A stretch of DNA of 12,572 nt from CAVSWN01 sp046728115 (GTDB lineage: Bacteria; Acidobacteriota; Vicinamibacteria; Vicinamibacterales; CAVVIG01), in contig JBKPDW010000340.1 of assembly GCA_046728115.1 (NCBI GenBank), positions 1-12,572 of the forward strand, written 5' to 3'. Of the stretch, positions 1 through 5,937 are shown in pieces. The position numbers and the translations under genes are program-made. How positions within the stretch are numbered: position 1 is the first letter of the stretch; the number at the start of each line of letters is the position of its first letter. The notes under the pieces are model-generated. The model was not told where the DNA came from, did not search any database, and saw only the letters and a list, made by a program, of their open reading frames with translations.

Positions 1-13
1 CGCGTCACCGTAG

Positions 14-532
14 ATGACACCTGTTTCTACGCTGAACTCCCGAGCCATTTACGACGCGCTCAAATCCTGCGGCATCCGTCTCGTTTCCGCACTGCCCGAA
101 ACGTGGCTCGTCCATCTGATCCGGATGGCCGAAGAGGATCCGGACATGATTCTCGTGCGCCTGGCGAAAGAAGAGGAAGGCGTCGGCATTTCGGCCGGCG
201 CGCACCTGGCTGGCGTCAGGTCGGCCATGCTGATGCAGAACCACGGCTTCCTCGCGTCCATCAACGGCATCGTGTCGTGCGCCCAGCTGTATCGCATTCC
301 GCTGCTGATGCTCATCAGCTACCGCGGCGAGTTCGGCGAGCGCGATCCGTGGCAGACTGAAGGCGGCGGCGTCACCGAAGATCTGCTGCGCGCGCTCAAG
401 ATTCCATTCTCGTATCTCGATCGGCCCGATCAGGTGGCCACGCGCATTGCGAAGGCGCAGACACTGGCACTCTCGTCGAACAAACCGGTCGCACTGCTCC
501 TGTGCCGCGATCTGATGTGGGAAGACGCATGA
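14..532 (+). CDS. TPP-binding decarboxylase, alpha-type subunit (sulfopyruvate decarboxylase-like)
   Basis: A 172-residue protein that resembles the N-terminal (Pyr) half of thiamine-pyrophosphate 2-oxo-acid decarboxylases, closest in style to the alpha subunit of sulfopyruvate decarboxylase (ComD) and phosphonopyruvate decarboxylase. Visible support: the ALPETWL segment near residues 26-32, the acidic KEEEGVG stretch at residues 52-58 that supplies the cofactor-activating Glu in this fold, and the LMQNHGF segment near 73-79. It lacks the GDG cofactor motif, which sits in the next gene, so the enzyme is split in two. The stop overlaps the next start as ATGA, implying translational coupling and a heteromeric enzyme. 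The ATG at 14 directly follows a TAG; no Shine-Dalgarno is visible in the 13 bases available, so an upstream gene may overlap or couple. The substrate is unknown. Coenzyme M synthesis is unlikely in a bacterium of this type; a 2-oxo sulfonate, phosphonate or carboxylate is possible. Confidence 0.8.
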   Translation: MTPVSTLNSRAIYDALKSCGIRLVSALPETWLVHLIRMAEEDPDMILVRLAKEEEGVGISAGAHLAGVRSAMLMQNHGFLASINGIVSCAQLYRIPLLMLISYRGEFGERDPWQTEGGGVTEDLLRALKIPFSYLDRPDQVATRIAKAQTLALSSNKPVALLLCRDLMWEDA

Positions 533-1089
533 AACGGCTCGATGCGCTGAAGGCCATCTACTCTCGTCTCGAGGACCGCATTGTCGTCACGATCATGGGC
601 GCGGTGGCGGCGGAACTGCAGTCGATCGGTCACCGCCCGAACTTCTTCTACCTGCAGCACGCAATGGGTCTCGCCTCTTCGATGGGCCTGGGCATCGCAC
701 TCTGCAGAACGGACCGCCAGGTGATCGTCCTGGACGGCGACGGCTCGGTGCTCATGAACCTTGGCGGCTTGACGACCCTCGCACGCTATCGTCCGAGGAA
801 CCTGACGCATGTGGTGTTCGACAACGAGAGCCTGTTATCGGTGGGCGGGTTTCCGACGGCGACGTCAACCGGCAGCGACCTCGCGCGCATCGCCTCAGCG
901 GCTGGCGTACCCCGAACGGTGACGACGGCGACGCTCGAAACGTTCGTCGATGCCTTCGACGCGGCGCTGGTGTCGGGCGACCTGACGACGATTGTGGCGA
1001 AGGTCGAAGCGGTGGGACCGTCCGGATACGTGACGGATCTGGCGCTCCTGGAGAACCGTTTTCAGTTCCAGCGGTATCTGCGCTCGTAA
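529..1089 (+). CDS. TPP-binding decarboxylase, beta-type subunit (sulfopyruvate decarboxylase-like)
   Basis: A 186-residue protein forming the PP (cofactor-binding) half of the same split enzyme. The classical TPP/Mg motif is present: LDGDGS at residues 68-73 and, after about 25 residues, the Asn of VFDNE at 96-100. The HAMGLASSMGLGIAL segment (44-58) is typical of this domain in sulfopyruvate and phosphonopyruvate decarboxylases. I chose the ATG at 529 because it overlaps the stop of the preceding gene as ATGA and puts the domain start at the usual place; an in-frame GTG at 502 would add nine residues with no homology value. It is followed after 14 bases by the cyclase-family gene, so all three are probably one transcript. 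The family assignment is firm, but the substrate cannot be read from the sequence. Confidence 0.82.
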   Translation: MKRLDALKAIYSRLEDRIVVTIMGAVAAELQSIGHRPNFFYLQHAMGLASSMGLGIALCRTDRQVIVLDGDGSVLMNLGGLTTLARYRPRNLTHVVFDNESLLSVGGFPTATSTGSDLARIASAAGVPRTVTTATLETFVDAFDAALVSGDLTTIVAKVEAVGPSGYVTDLALLENRFQFQRYLRS

Positions 1090-1091
1090 AC

Positions 1092-1096
1092 GGAGG
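1092..1096 (+). promoter_or_regulatory. Shine-Dalgarno of the cyclase-family gene
   Basis: GGAGG lies 7 bases before the TTG at 1104. It is one of the few strong ribosome binding sites in the window and supports a TTG start for the downstream gene. Confidence 0.7.
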
Positions 1097-1103
1097 TCCG
1101 GCC

Positions 1104-1883
1104 TTGCCCACCGTTCTCACCGCTCTCGTCGCAGCATTGGCCGACGGCAGCGTGACGATCGTCGACCTCACGCAGCCGCTCGGCCCGGCCACGCCGGTGA
1201 TCGACCTGCCGCCAATGTTCGCCGCATCGCCTGGGGTGACGATCGACATCATCTCCAAGTACGACGACAAAGGCCCCGCATGGTACTGGAACACGCTGCG
1301 GTTCGGGGAGCACACGGGCACGCACTTCGACGCACCGATTCACTGGATAACCGGAAGAGACCTGCCCGACAACAGCTGCGACACGATTGGTTCGGCGCGC
1401 TTCGTCGGCCCTGCGTGCGTGATCGACGTCACTGATGATGCGGAGCGCAATCCCGACTTTCTGCTGACGCCCGAGCGGCTCGACGAATGGGAGCGCACGC
1501 ATGGCCGCATCCCGCGTGGCGCCTGGGTCCTTCTTCGCACAGGCTGGAGCCGCAGGACCGAGCCGGCTGCGTTTCTCAATGTTGGGCCAGACGGCCCGCA
1601 CAGTCCGGGCTTCGATGCGAGGACCTCGCGGCTGCTCGCGCACGAACGCGACATCCTCGGAGTCGGCGTCGAGACGATCGGCACCGACGCCGGTCAGGCC
1701 GCCACGTTCGATCCGCCGTTTCCGAATCACGCGATCATGCACGGCGCCGGGAAGTTCGGTCTGGCGAGCCTGTGCCACCTCGACCGTCTCCCGCCAACGG
1801 GCGCCGTCCTCATCGCGGCACCGCTGAAGATCGTCAACGGCAGCGGCAGCCCGGTTCGCGCGATCGCGATCGTGCCTGGGTAG
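1104..1883 (+). CDS. Cyclase-family metal-dependent hydrolase (kynurenine formamidase fold)
   Basis: A 259-residue member of the cyclase family (PF04199), which includes bacterial kynurenine formamidase and other amide or lactone hydrolases. The signature metal-binding motif HTGTHFDAPIH is complete at residues 70-80 (His70, His74, Asp76, His80). The late HAIMHGAG segment near residues 211-218 also fits the family. The TTG start is supported by GGAGG seven bases upstream. It follows the split TPP enzyme by 14 bases in the same direction, so it probably acts on a related metabolite, for example hydrolysing an amide, lactone or enol ester before or after decarboxylation. That role is inferred. 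A tryptophan-pathway formamidase role is possible, but no other kynurenine genes are present. Confidence 0.85.
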   Translation: MPTVLTALVAALADGSVTIVDLTQPLGPATPVIDLPPMFAASPGVTIDIISKYDDKGPAWYWNTLRFGEHTGTHFDAPIHWITGRDLPDNSCDTIGSARFVGPACVIDVTDDAERNPDFLLTPERLDEWERTHGRIPRGAWVLLRTGWSRRTEPAAFLNVGPDGPHSPGFDARTSRLLAHERDILGVGVETIGTDAGQAATFDPPFPNHAIMHGAGKFGLASLCHLDRLPPTGAVLIAAPLKIVNGSGSPVRAIAIVPG

Positions 1884-1981
1884 GGGATTGAGAGACCTTT
1901 CCGCGACGAAGGACCCTGAGGACACGGGAACCATACTGCTTCTGTGAAGGTCAAATGCTCATGTCCTCCGCGCGTACTGTA

Positions 1982-2009
1982 GCGCCGAGGTGAGCAGCAC
2001 CTGCGGCGC
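1982..2009. terminator. Strong hairpin after the cyclase gene, possible terminator
   Basis: GCGCCGAGGTG (1982-1992) and CACCTGCGGCGC (1998-2009) pair as an 11-bp stem with one bulged G and an AGCAG loop. It lies about 100 bases beyond the cyclase gene and about 85 before the STAS gene. There is no T-tract after it, so it is not a textbook intrinsic terminator; it could be a Rho-assisted end or an mRNA structure. The rest of the roughly 210-base gap (1884-2092) holds no gene that I can recognise and no convincing promoter. Confidence 0.45.
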
Positions 2010-2092
2010 GGCAACGTGGTCGAGAAAAACCAATCGCAGCGGCGACGAAATTTGCGATGATGTCAGGTCGCCGATCCGTTGGAGCACGACGC

Positions 2093-2476
2093 ATGGATAC
2101 CGCGAAACCGCCTCCCCGCCGCGTGGTCACCGTCGCCGTTCCGGGAACGGAGAACGACGATGTCACGGTTCCGCGGGCGCTCGCCGATCGTCTGCGCGCC
2201 ATCGTGCACGAGGGCTTCGACCTGATCCTGCTCGACGTGTCGGAGTTGATCCATCCCGACAGCATGACGTTGGCTGCGATCGTTCAAACCTACGTGTCCG
2301 AAGTGAAGGCGGGAGGCACGCTCAAGCTGCTGCATGTGAGCAAACGCTTTCGCGAGTTGCTCGTGGTCACGAAGCTCGATCGCGTGATCGAGGTCGTCGA
2401 GTACAGCGACAAGGACCTGCCGGAACTGGTGGATCCCGAGGACACCGCCATTCTGAAGCGACCGAAGAACGCATAG
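2093..2476 (+). CDS. STAS-domain protein, anti-sigma factor antagonist-like
   Basis: A 127-residue protein that is essentially one STAS domain, as in SpoIIAA/RsbV anti-sigma factor antagonists. The core pattern is visible: a beta strand LILLDVS (44-50), then PDSMTLAAIV (55-64) where Ser57 occupies the usual phosphoserine position of the DSxGL motif, then GGTLKLLHVSKRFRELL (74-90) and the T-L-D-R segment (93-97). The Gly after the Ser region is replaced by Thr (DSMTL against DSSGL), so regulation may be altered. The ATG at 2093 is preceded by GGAG with 8-base spacing; upstream ATGs at 2057 and 2060 would add a low-complexity tail. No anti-sigma kinase gene is adjacent. A PP2C-type phosphatase that could dephosphorylate such a protein is encoded at 9859-12027. 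Confidence 0.75.
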   Translation: MDTAKPPPRRVVTVAVPGTENDDVTVPRALADRLRAIVHEGFDLILLDVSELIHPDSMTLAAIVQTYVSEVKAGGTLKLLHVSKRFRELLVVTKLDRVIEVVEYSDKDLPELVDPEDTAILKRPKNA

Positions 2477-2498
2477 TCGCCGATCGGCGATCGCCGAT
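2477..2498. repeat. Heptamer palindrome array (TCGCCGA/TCGGCGA)
   Basis: Directly after the STAS stop codon three 7-nt units alternate: TCGCCGA, its reverse complement TCGGCGA, then TCGCCGA again plus T. This makes two overlapping perfect palindromes, 2477-2490 (14 bp) and 2483-2498 (16 bp). It sits between convergent genes, so it could act as a bidirectional terminator hairpin, although no T-tract follows. It also touches the stop codon of the mazF-like remnant on the minus strand. It shares 7-nt architecture with the arrays at 4091-4264, 8797-8852 and 12059-12151 but has a different unit. Confidence 0.7.
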
Positions 2499-2683
2499 TA
2501 CAGACCGAGCCAGAGCCGCAGGGCGTTGTCTACATGAGCGACCTCAGCGGGATCGCAGCGTCCGATGCCGCGTGCAATGGCGCCGCGTGGCACACTCACC
2601 ACCTTGTCTACCATGACTGGCGATGCGGCAGACGGGCCGGTGCGCTTATCTGGGGGGACGATGACGCGAACCCCGGTACATCG
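2498..2683 (-). pseudogene. MazF/PemK-family toxin remnant (C-terminal part)
   Basis: On the minus strand a frame ending with TAA at 2498-2500 encodes VRVIVPPDKRTG, then SPVMVDKVVSVPRGAIARG, then IGRCDPAEV and the ending ALRLWLGL. This matches the C-terminal half of the MazF/PemK endoribonuclease fold: a DK-[IV]-x-T/S-[VI]-P-R segment, an IGR-L/C-D turn and a terminal helix ending in LGL. The N-terminal half, with the RGDIW/RP(A/V)(V/L) strands, is absent: upstream in this frame the sequence is Arg-rich and unlike any protein, and it overlaps a different remnant. No start codon or ribosome site makes sense for the fragment, and no antitoxin gene is nearby. I read it as a dead, truncated toxin. 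The family call rests on pattern recognition only. Confidence 0.6.
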
Positions 2684-2777
2684 ACGCAGTCCGCCGTGTA
2701 TCGGACACGGTGACGCTGGCGTGGGTGACGCGAATAGGTCCGCCCTCCGGAACCGCCTGATTCGTCGTCGCAGTCAT
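2646..2777 (-). pseudogene. MoaB/MogA-like molybdopterin-biosynthesis gene remnant (N-terminal part)
   Basis: An ATG at 2775-2777 (minus), 6 bases after the purA stop, opens a 43-codon frame. It contains IRVTHASVTVSDTR at about residues 15-28, which resembles the first strand and loop of MoaB/MogA proteins (…VTVSDTRT…). Homology-like sequence ends just after this, near 2686, and the frame closes at the TAA at 2646-2648. A complete MoaB would be about 150-170 residues. Its end abuts the MazF-like fragment, which continues in another frame, so one deletion could have joined the two genes. The close spacing to purA suggests the original gene was in a purA operon. The match is short, so the identity is tentative. 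Confidence 0.42.
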
Positions 2778-2783
2778 CACGCT

Positions 2784-4124
2784 TCACAAACCGCTGCGGA
2801 TTCCGAGATCGGCGATCTGCAGGATGTCGCTTCGGACAATCGTGTCGTCGCGCTCCGAACCCGTGGAGATGATCGCGGCACGGACGCCGGACACCTCTTC
2901 GAGCCGCGAGATGTAATTGCACGCTGCCTGCGGCAGGCTGGCAAAATCGCGCACGCCGGCGGTCGGCGTCGACCACCCGGGCATCGATTCGTAGACCGGC
3001 TCGCACTGCGCGAGCTGACCGACGTCGGACGGCAGCTCGGTAAGCGTCCGTCCGCCGCAGCGGTACGCGGTGCAGATCTCGATCTGTTCCAGGCCGTCGA
3101 GCACATCCAATTTGGTGAGCGCGAGACCGTCGAGACCATTGATGCGGACGGCATATCGAACCGCGACGGCATCGAACCACCCGCAGCGCCGCGGGCGTCC
3201 CGTGACCGCGCCATATTCGTTCCCGCTCTCGCGCAACCGGTCGCCCATCTCGCCTGAGAGCTCCGTCGGCAGCGGCCCCGCACCGACGCGCGTCGTGTAC
3301 GCCTTTGCCACACCAAGAACCCTGCCGATCGAACGCGGCGGAATGCCGAGGCCCGTCGCCACGCCGCCGGCGGTCGCGTTCGACGAGGTGACGTACGGAT
3401 ACGTGCCGTGATCGATGTCGAGCAGCGTGCCCTGGGCGCCCTCGAAGAGGACGGATCGTCCGTTGCGAAAGGCCTCGGTCAACAGCAGCGACACGTCCCG
3501 CACCATCGGCCGAATGCGCTCGGCATGACGCAACAGCTGCATCAGCACCGGCTTCCAGTCCATCGTGCTGTCCTGCACGAGCCGGTTGCGGGCCATGACG
3601 TTGTCGCGAACGTTCTGTTCGAGGCCCACCGGGTCCGCCAGGTCGCCGACGCGGATCCCGCGGCGCGCGATCTTGTCCTCGTAGGCCGGACCGATGCCGC
3701 GCGACGTCGTCCCGATCTTGCGCTCCCCTCGCCGCGCCTCCGACAGCAAATCCAGATCGCGGTGATACGGCAGGATCAGATGCGCCTTGTCGCTGACGAG
3801 GATGCGATTGTCGACATCGATGCCGTTGCGGGTCAGCTCGTCGATCTCAGCGAGCAGCGCCTCCGGGTCGACCACGACCCCGTTGCCGATGACGCAGGTG
3901 ACGCCCGCGTGCAGAATGCCCGAGGGGATGAGCCGAAGAATGAATTTCGTGCCGTTGACGAAGACGGTGTGCCCGGCGTTGTGTCCCCCCTGATAGCGCG
4001 CGACGATGGAGAAATGCGGCGTGAGCAGATCGACGATCTTGCCTTTCCCCTCGTCGCCCCATTGGGCGCCGAGGACGACGAGATTCCTCGGTTCGTGGTT
4101 CGCGGTTCGTGGTTCGTGGTTCAT
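2784..4124 (-). CDS. purA: Adenylosuccinate synthetase
   Basis: The enzyme joins IMP and aspartate using GTP, the first committed step to AMP, in the cytoplasm. From the chosen start the protein is 446 residues, slightly longer than the usual ~430. Conserved signatures are intact: QWGDEGKGKIVD (21-32, catalytic P-loop), GHNAGHT (47-53), GTTSRGIGPAYEDK in the N-terminal third, AKAYTTRVGAGPLPTE, and TKLDVLDG for guanine recognition. The N-terminus is odd. The family normally begins with Met one to three residues before VVLGAQWGDEG, but here the first Met is 14 residues upstream (ATG at 4122-4124). The intervening residues, NHEPRTANHEPRN, are the translation of a GTTCGTG heptamer array. A GTG at 4163 would lengthen the tail further (MRRTTNGNDEPRT). 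Neither start has a Shine-Dalgarno. The gene is divergent from hutH and was probably followed by the moaB-like remnant. Confidence 0.95.
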   Translation of the reverse strand: MNHEPRTANHEPRNLVVLGAQWGDEGKGKIVDLLTPHFSIVARYQGGHNAGHTVFVNGTKFILRLIPSGILHAGVTCVIGNGVVVDPEALLAEIDELTRNGIDVDNRILVSDKAHLILPYHRDLDLLSEARRGERKIGTTSRGIGPAYEDKIARRGIRVGDLADPVGLEQNVRDNVMARNRLVQDSTMDWKPVLMQLLRHAERIRPMVRDVSLLLTEAFRNGRSVLFEGAQGTLLDIDHGTYPYVTSSNATAGGVATGLGIPPRSIGRVLGVAKAYTTRVGAGPLPTELSGEMGDRLRESGNEYGAVTGRPRRCGWFDAVAVRYAVRINGLDGLALTKLDVLDGLEQIEICTAYRCGGRTLTELPSDVGQLAQCEPVYESMPGWSTPTAGVRDFASLPQAACNYISRLEEVSGVRAAIISTGSERDDTIVRSDILQIADLGIRSGL

Positions 4125-4264
4125 CGTTCGTGGTTCGTCGTTCCCGTTCGTGGTTCGACGCACGGCGCGAGTCGGTCTAAGATTCTACTCGGAGTCGTCG
4201 GGAACCACGAGCCACGGAACCAAGAACAACGAACGTCGAACCCGAACGACGAACCGCGAACCGC
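4091..4264. repeat. Inverted heptamer arrays between purA and hutH (GTTCGTG / CACGAAC)
   Basis: The left arm, 4091-4159, is a run of about ten 7-nt units on the plus strand (GTTCGTG, GTTCGCG, GTTCGTG, GTTCGTG, GTTCATC, GTTCGTG, GTTCGTC, a short GTTCCC, GTTCGTG, GTTCGAC). The right arm, about 4201-4264, holds the reverse-complement type (units ending in CGAAC or GGAAC such as ACGAAC, GTCGAAC, CGCGAAC). They flank a roughly 40-base spacer (4160-4200) and can fold into a long imperfect hairpin. The left arm runs into the purA 5' end and encodes a heptapeptide repeat there; the right arm stops immediately before the hutH ATG. A TAGAAT hexamer on the minus strand in the spacer (4182-4187) resembles a -10 box for purA, but I see no matching -35. 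Confidence 0.8.
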
Positions 4265-4265
4265 A

Positions 4266-5855
4266 ATGATCGAACTCGACGGCTCTGCCCTCACACTCGA
4301 GCAGCTGCTCGCCATCGCCGATGCTGGCGAAACGGTATCGCTGACGACTGCTGCCCGCGAACGCGTGACGTCGTCACGGGCTGTCGTCGAGCAGCGCGCC
4401 CAGAGCGACGAGCCGGCATACGGCATCAATACCGGATTCGGATCGTTTGCCGAGATCAAGATCGCGCCTGACGCGCTCGAGGCGCTGCAGGTGAATCTCC
4501 TCCGCAGCCACGCGGCCGGCCTGGGTGATCCGCTGCCGGCGCGAACCGTGCGCGCCATCATGGCTCTGCGCGCGAACGTGTTGGCCAAGGGCTATTCAGG
4601 CATCTGCCTCGCGACGCTCGAAGCCCTGATCGCGCTCCTGAACAAGCGCGTGCATCCGGTCGTCCCATCGCGGGGATCTGTCGGCGCGAGCGGCGATCTC
4701 GCGCCGCTGGCTCACCTCGCGCTCGTCCTGATTGGCGAGGGAGAGGCGTATCACGACGATCAACCGGCGGACCGCAAAGCGCGCCAGGACCGCACAGAAC
4801 AGGATCGACCTTCGCGGCCCTTGCGGTCCGACCCGTCATCGATTCCCGGCGCTGAGGCTCTCCGTCTCGCCGGCCTGAAACCCATCCGTCTCGGCCCCAA
4901 AGAAGGGCTCGCGCTGATCAACGGCACTCAACCCTCGACGGCCGTCCTCGCGCTCGCGCTCGCGGCGGCGGAGCAGCTTGCGAGGGCGGCCGACATCGCC
5001 GCGGCGTTGTCGATCGATGCGTTGAGAGGGTCCATCCATCCGTTCGATGCCCGCATCCACGACGCGCGGCCGTTTGCCGGGCAACGCGCATCGGCGGCCA
5101 ACATCGACCATCTGTTGCGCGGCAGCGGCATCAACAAGTCGCACGAGCACTGCGGCAAGGTGCAGGACGCCTATTCGCTGCGTTGTGCGGCGCAGGTGCA
5201 CGGCGCCACGCGCGAGGCACTGCGGTTCGTCCGCGACACGGTCGGCGTCGAGGTCAACAGCGCGACCGACAACCCCATGGTCTTCGCGGACAGCGGCGAC
5301 GTCGTGTCCTGCGGCAACTTCCACGGCGCGCCGATCGCCATCGCCGCGGATCTGCTCGCCGCCTCCGTCGTACCGCTCGCCACGATCAGCGAGCGGCGCA
5401 CCGATCGACTGATGGATCCGACCCTGAGCGGCCTGCCGGCGTTCCTCACGCGCCAGGGCGGGCTTCGTTCGGGCCTCATGCTCGCCCAGGTGACGGCCGC
5501 GGCCGTGGCGTCGGAGTTGAAAACGCTCGCACACCCGGCCGGCGTCGACACGATCCCGACCTCGGCCAACCGTGAAGACCACGTCAGCATGAGCATGACC
5601 GCGGCGTTGAAGGCCGAACGCGCCGTCGCGCGCGCCACGGAGGTCGTCGCGATCGAGATTCTCTGCGCGTGTCAGGCGATTGACCTGCTGGCGCCGCTGG
5701 CCACATCGCCGCCGCTGGCCAAGGTCCACCAACTCGTGCGTTCTCGCGTCCCGATCCTCGACGACGATCGCGCGCCCTCGCGAGATATCGTGGCCATTGT
5801 CGACCTGATACGTGCGAACGCACTCGAAGACGCATGCGAGCGCGGAGTCAAGTGA
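4266..5855 (+). CDS. hutH: Histidine ammonia-lyase
   Basis: Converts histidine to urocanate and ammonia, the first step of histidine degradation. The 529-residue protein has the MIO-forming triad Ala141-Ser142-Gly143 in GSVGASGDLAPLAHL, with the conserved YGINTGFG loop near 52-59, GLALINGTQ near 214-222, SATDNPMVF around the middle and HPAGVDTIPTSANREDHVSM late in the chain. Length is about 20-25 residues above the usual 505-510. The excess lies in a single Arg/Asp/Gln-rich segment at about residues 163-192, between GEGEA and PGAEALRLAGL, and is encoded by a palindromic 9-nt-unit repeat. The ATG at 4266 is the first in frame at the proper domain start; the frame is open far upstream but only as the antisense of purA. 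No Shine-Dalgarno is visible. hutU follows after 82 bases. Confidence 0.96.
   Translation: MIELDGSALTLEQLLAIADAGETVSLTTAARERVTSSRAVVEQRAQSDEPAYGINTGFGSFAEIKIAPDALEALQVNLLRSHAAGLGDPLPARTVRAIMALRANVLAKGYSGICLATLEALIALLNKRVHPVVPSRGSVGASGDLAPLAHLALVLIGEGEAYHDDQPADRKARQDRTEQDRPSRPLRSDPSSIPGAEALRLAGLKPIRLGPKEGLALINGTQPSTAVLALALAAAEQLARAADIAAALSIDALRGSIHPFDARIHDARPFAGQRASAANIDHLLRGSGINKSHEHCGKVQDAYSLRCAAQVHGATREALRFVRDTVGVEVNSATDNPMVFADSGDVVSCGNFHGAPIAIAADLLAASVVPLATISERRTDRLMDPTLSGLPAFLTRQGGLRSGLMLAQVTAAAVASELKTLAHPAGVDTIPTSANREDHVSMSMTAALKAERAVARATEVVAIEILCACQAIDLLAPLATSPPLAKVHQLVRSRVPILDDDRAPSRDIVAIVDLIRANALEDACERGVK
4768..4830. repeat. Palindromic 9-nt-unit array inserted in frame in hutH
   Basis: CGGACCGCAA (4768-4777) and TTGCGGTCCG (4821-4830) form a perfect 10-bp inverted repeat. 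Between them GGACCGCA recurs at 4787-4794, exactly 18 bases after 4769, and the reverse-complement side shows the same roughly 9-nt rhythm (GGACCGCAA, GGGCCGCGA). The element accounts for most of the extra segment of HutH and does not break the frame. It parallels the 7-nt arrays outside genes, but with a unit divisible by three. Confidence 0.75.
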
Positions 5856-5903
5856 AAAATATTTTATTTTCAAATTGACAACGCGCGCGTCGCTTCTTAA
5901 GGT
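5856..5903 (+). promoter_or_regulatory. Sigma-70-type promoter with AT-rich upstream element for hutU
   Basis: TTGACA (5875-5880) is a perfect -35. After exactly 17 bases comes TAAGGT (5898-5903), a -10 of only 3/6 match. Directly upstream, 5857-5874 is an A/T run (AAAAATATTTTATTTTCAAA type) that stands out strongly against the GC-rich surroundings and has the position of an UP element. Predicted transcription would begin near 5910, leaving about 28 bases before the hutU ATG at 5938. This suggests hutU and the downstream ATPase gene can be expressed independently of hutH. Confidence 0.6.
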
Positions 5904-5937
5904 CTATTCTTCGATCGTACTCGGCTCCAGTCATCCA

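Noticed and set aside
502..528. GTG start at 502 for the beta-type TPP subunit
   Set aside because: It would lie deep inside the previous gene without a ribosome site; the ATGA overlap at 529 and domain length favour the ATG.
2477..2783. A tRNA or small RNA gene between the STAS gene and purA
   Set aside because: No cloverleaf or tRNA T-loop pattern was seen; the stretch is explained by a palindrome and two minus-strand protein remnants.
2565..3257. Plus-strand frame over the end of purA and the remnant region
   Set aside because: Mostly antisense of purA, with no ribosome site and no recognisable protein pattern.
4091..4264. CRISPR array
   Set aside because: Units are 7 nt, imperfect and contiguous, without 25-40 nt repeats or spacers, and the orientation inverts halfway.
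3408..4265. Very long open frame continuing upstream of hutH
   Set aside because: It is the antisense of purA; HutH homology begins exactly at the ATG at 4266 and the upstream translation has no protein-like conservation.
4768..4830. Insertion sequence or transposon inside hutH
   Set aside because: Only about 63 bases, no transposase, no target duplication seen, and the reading frame is kept.
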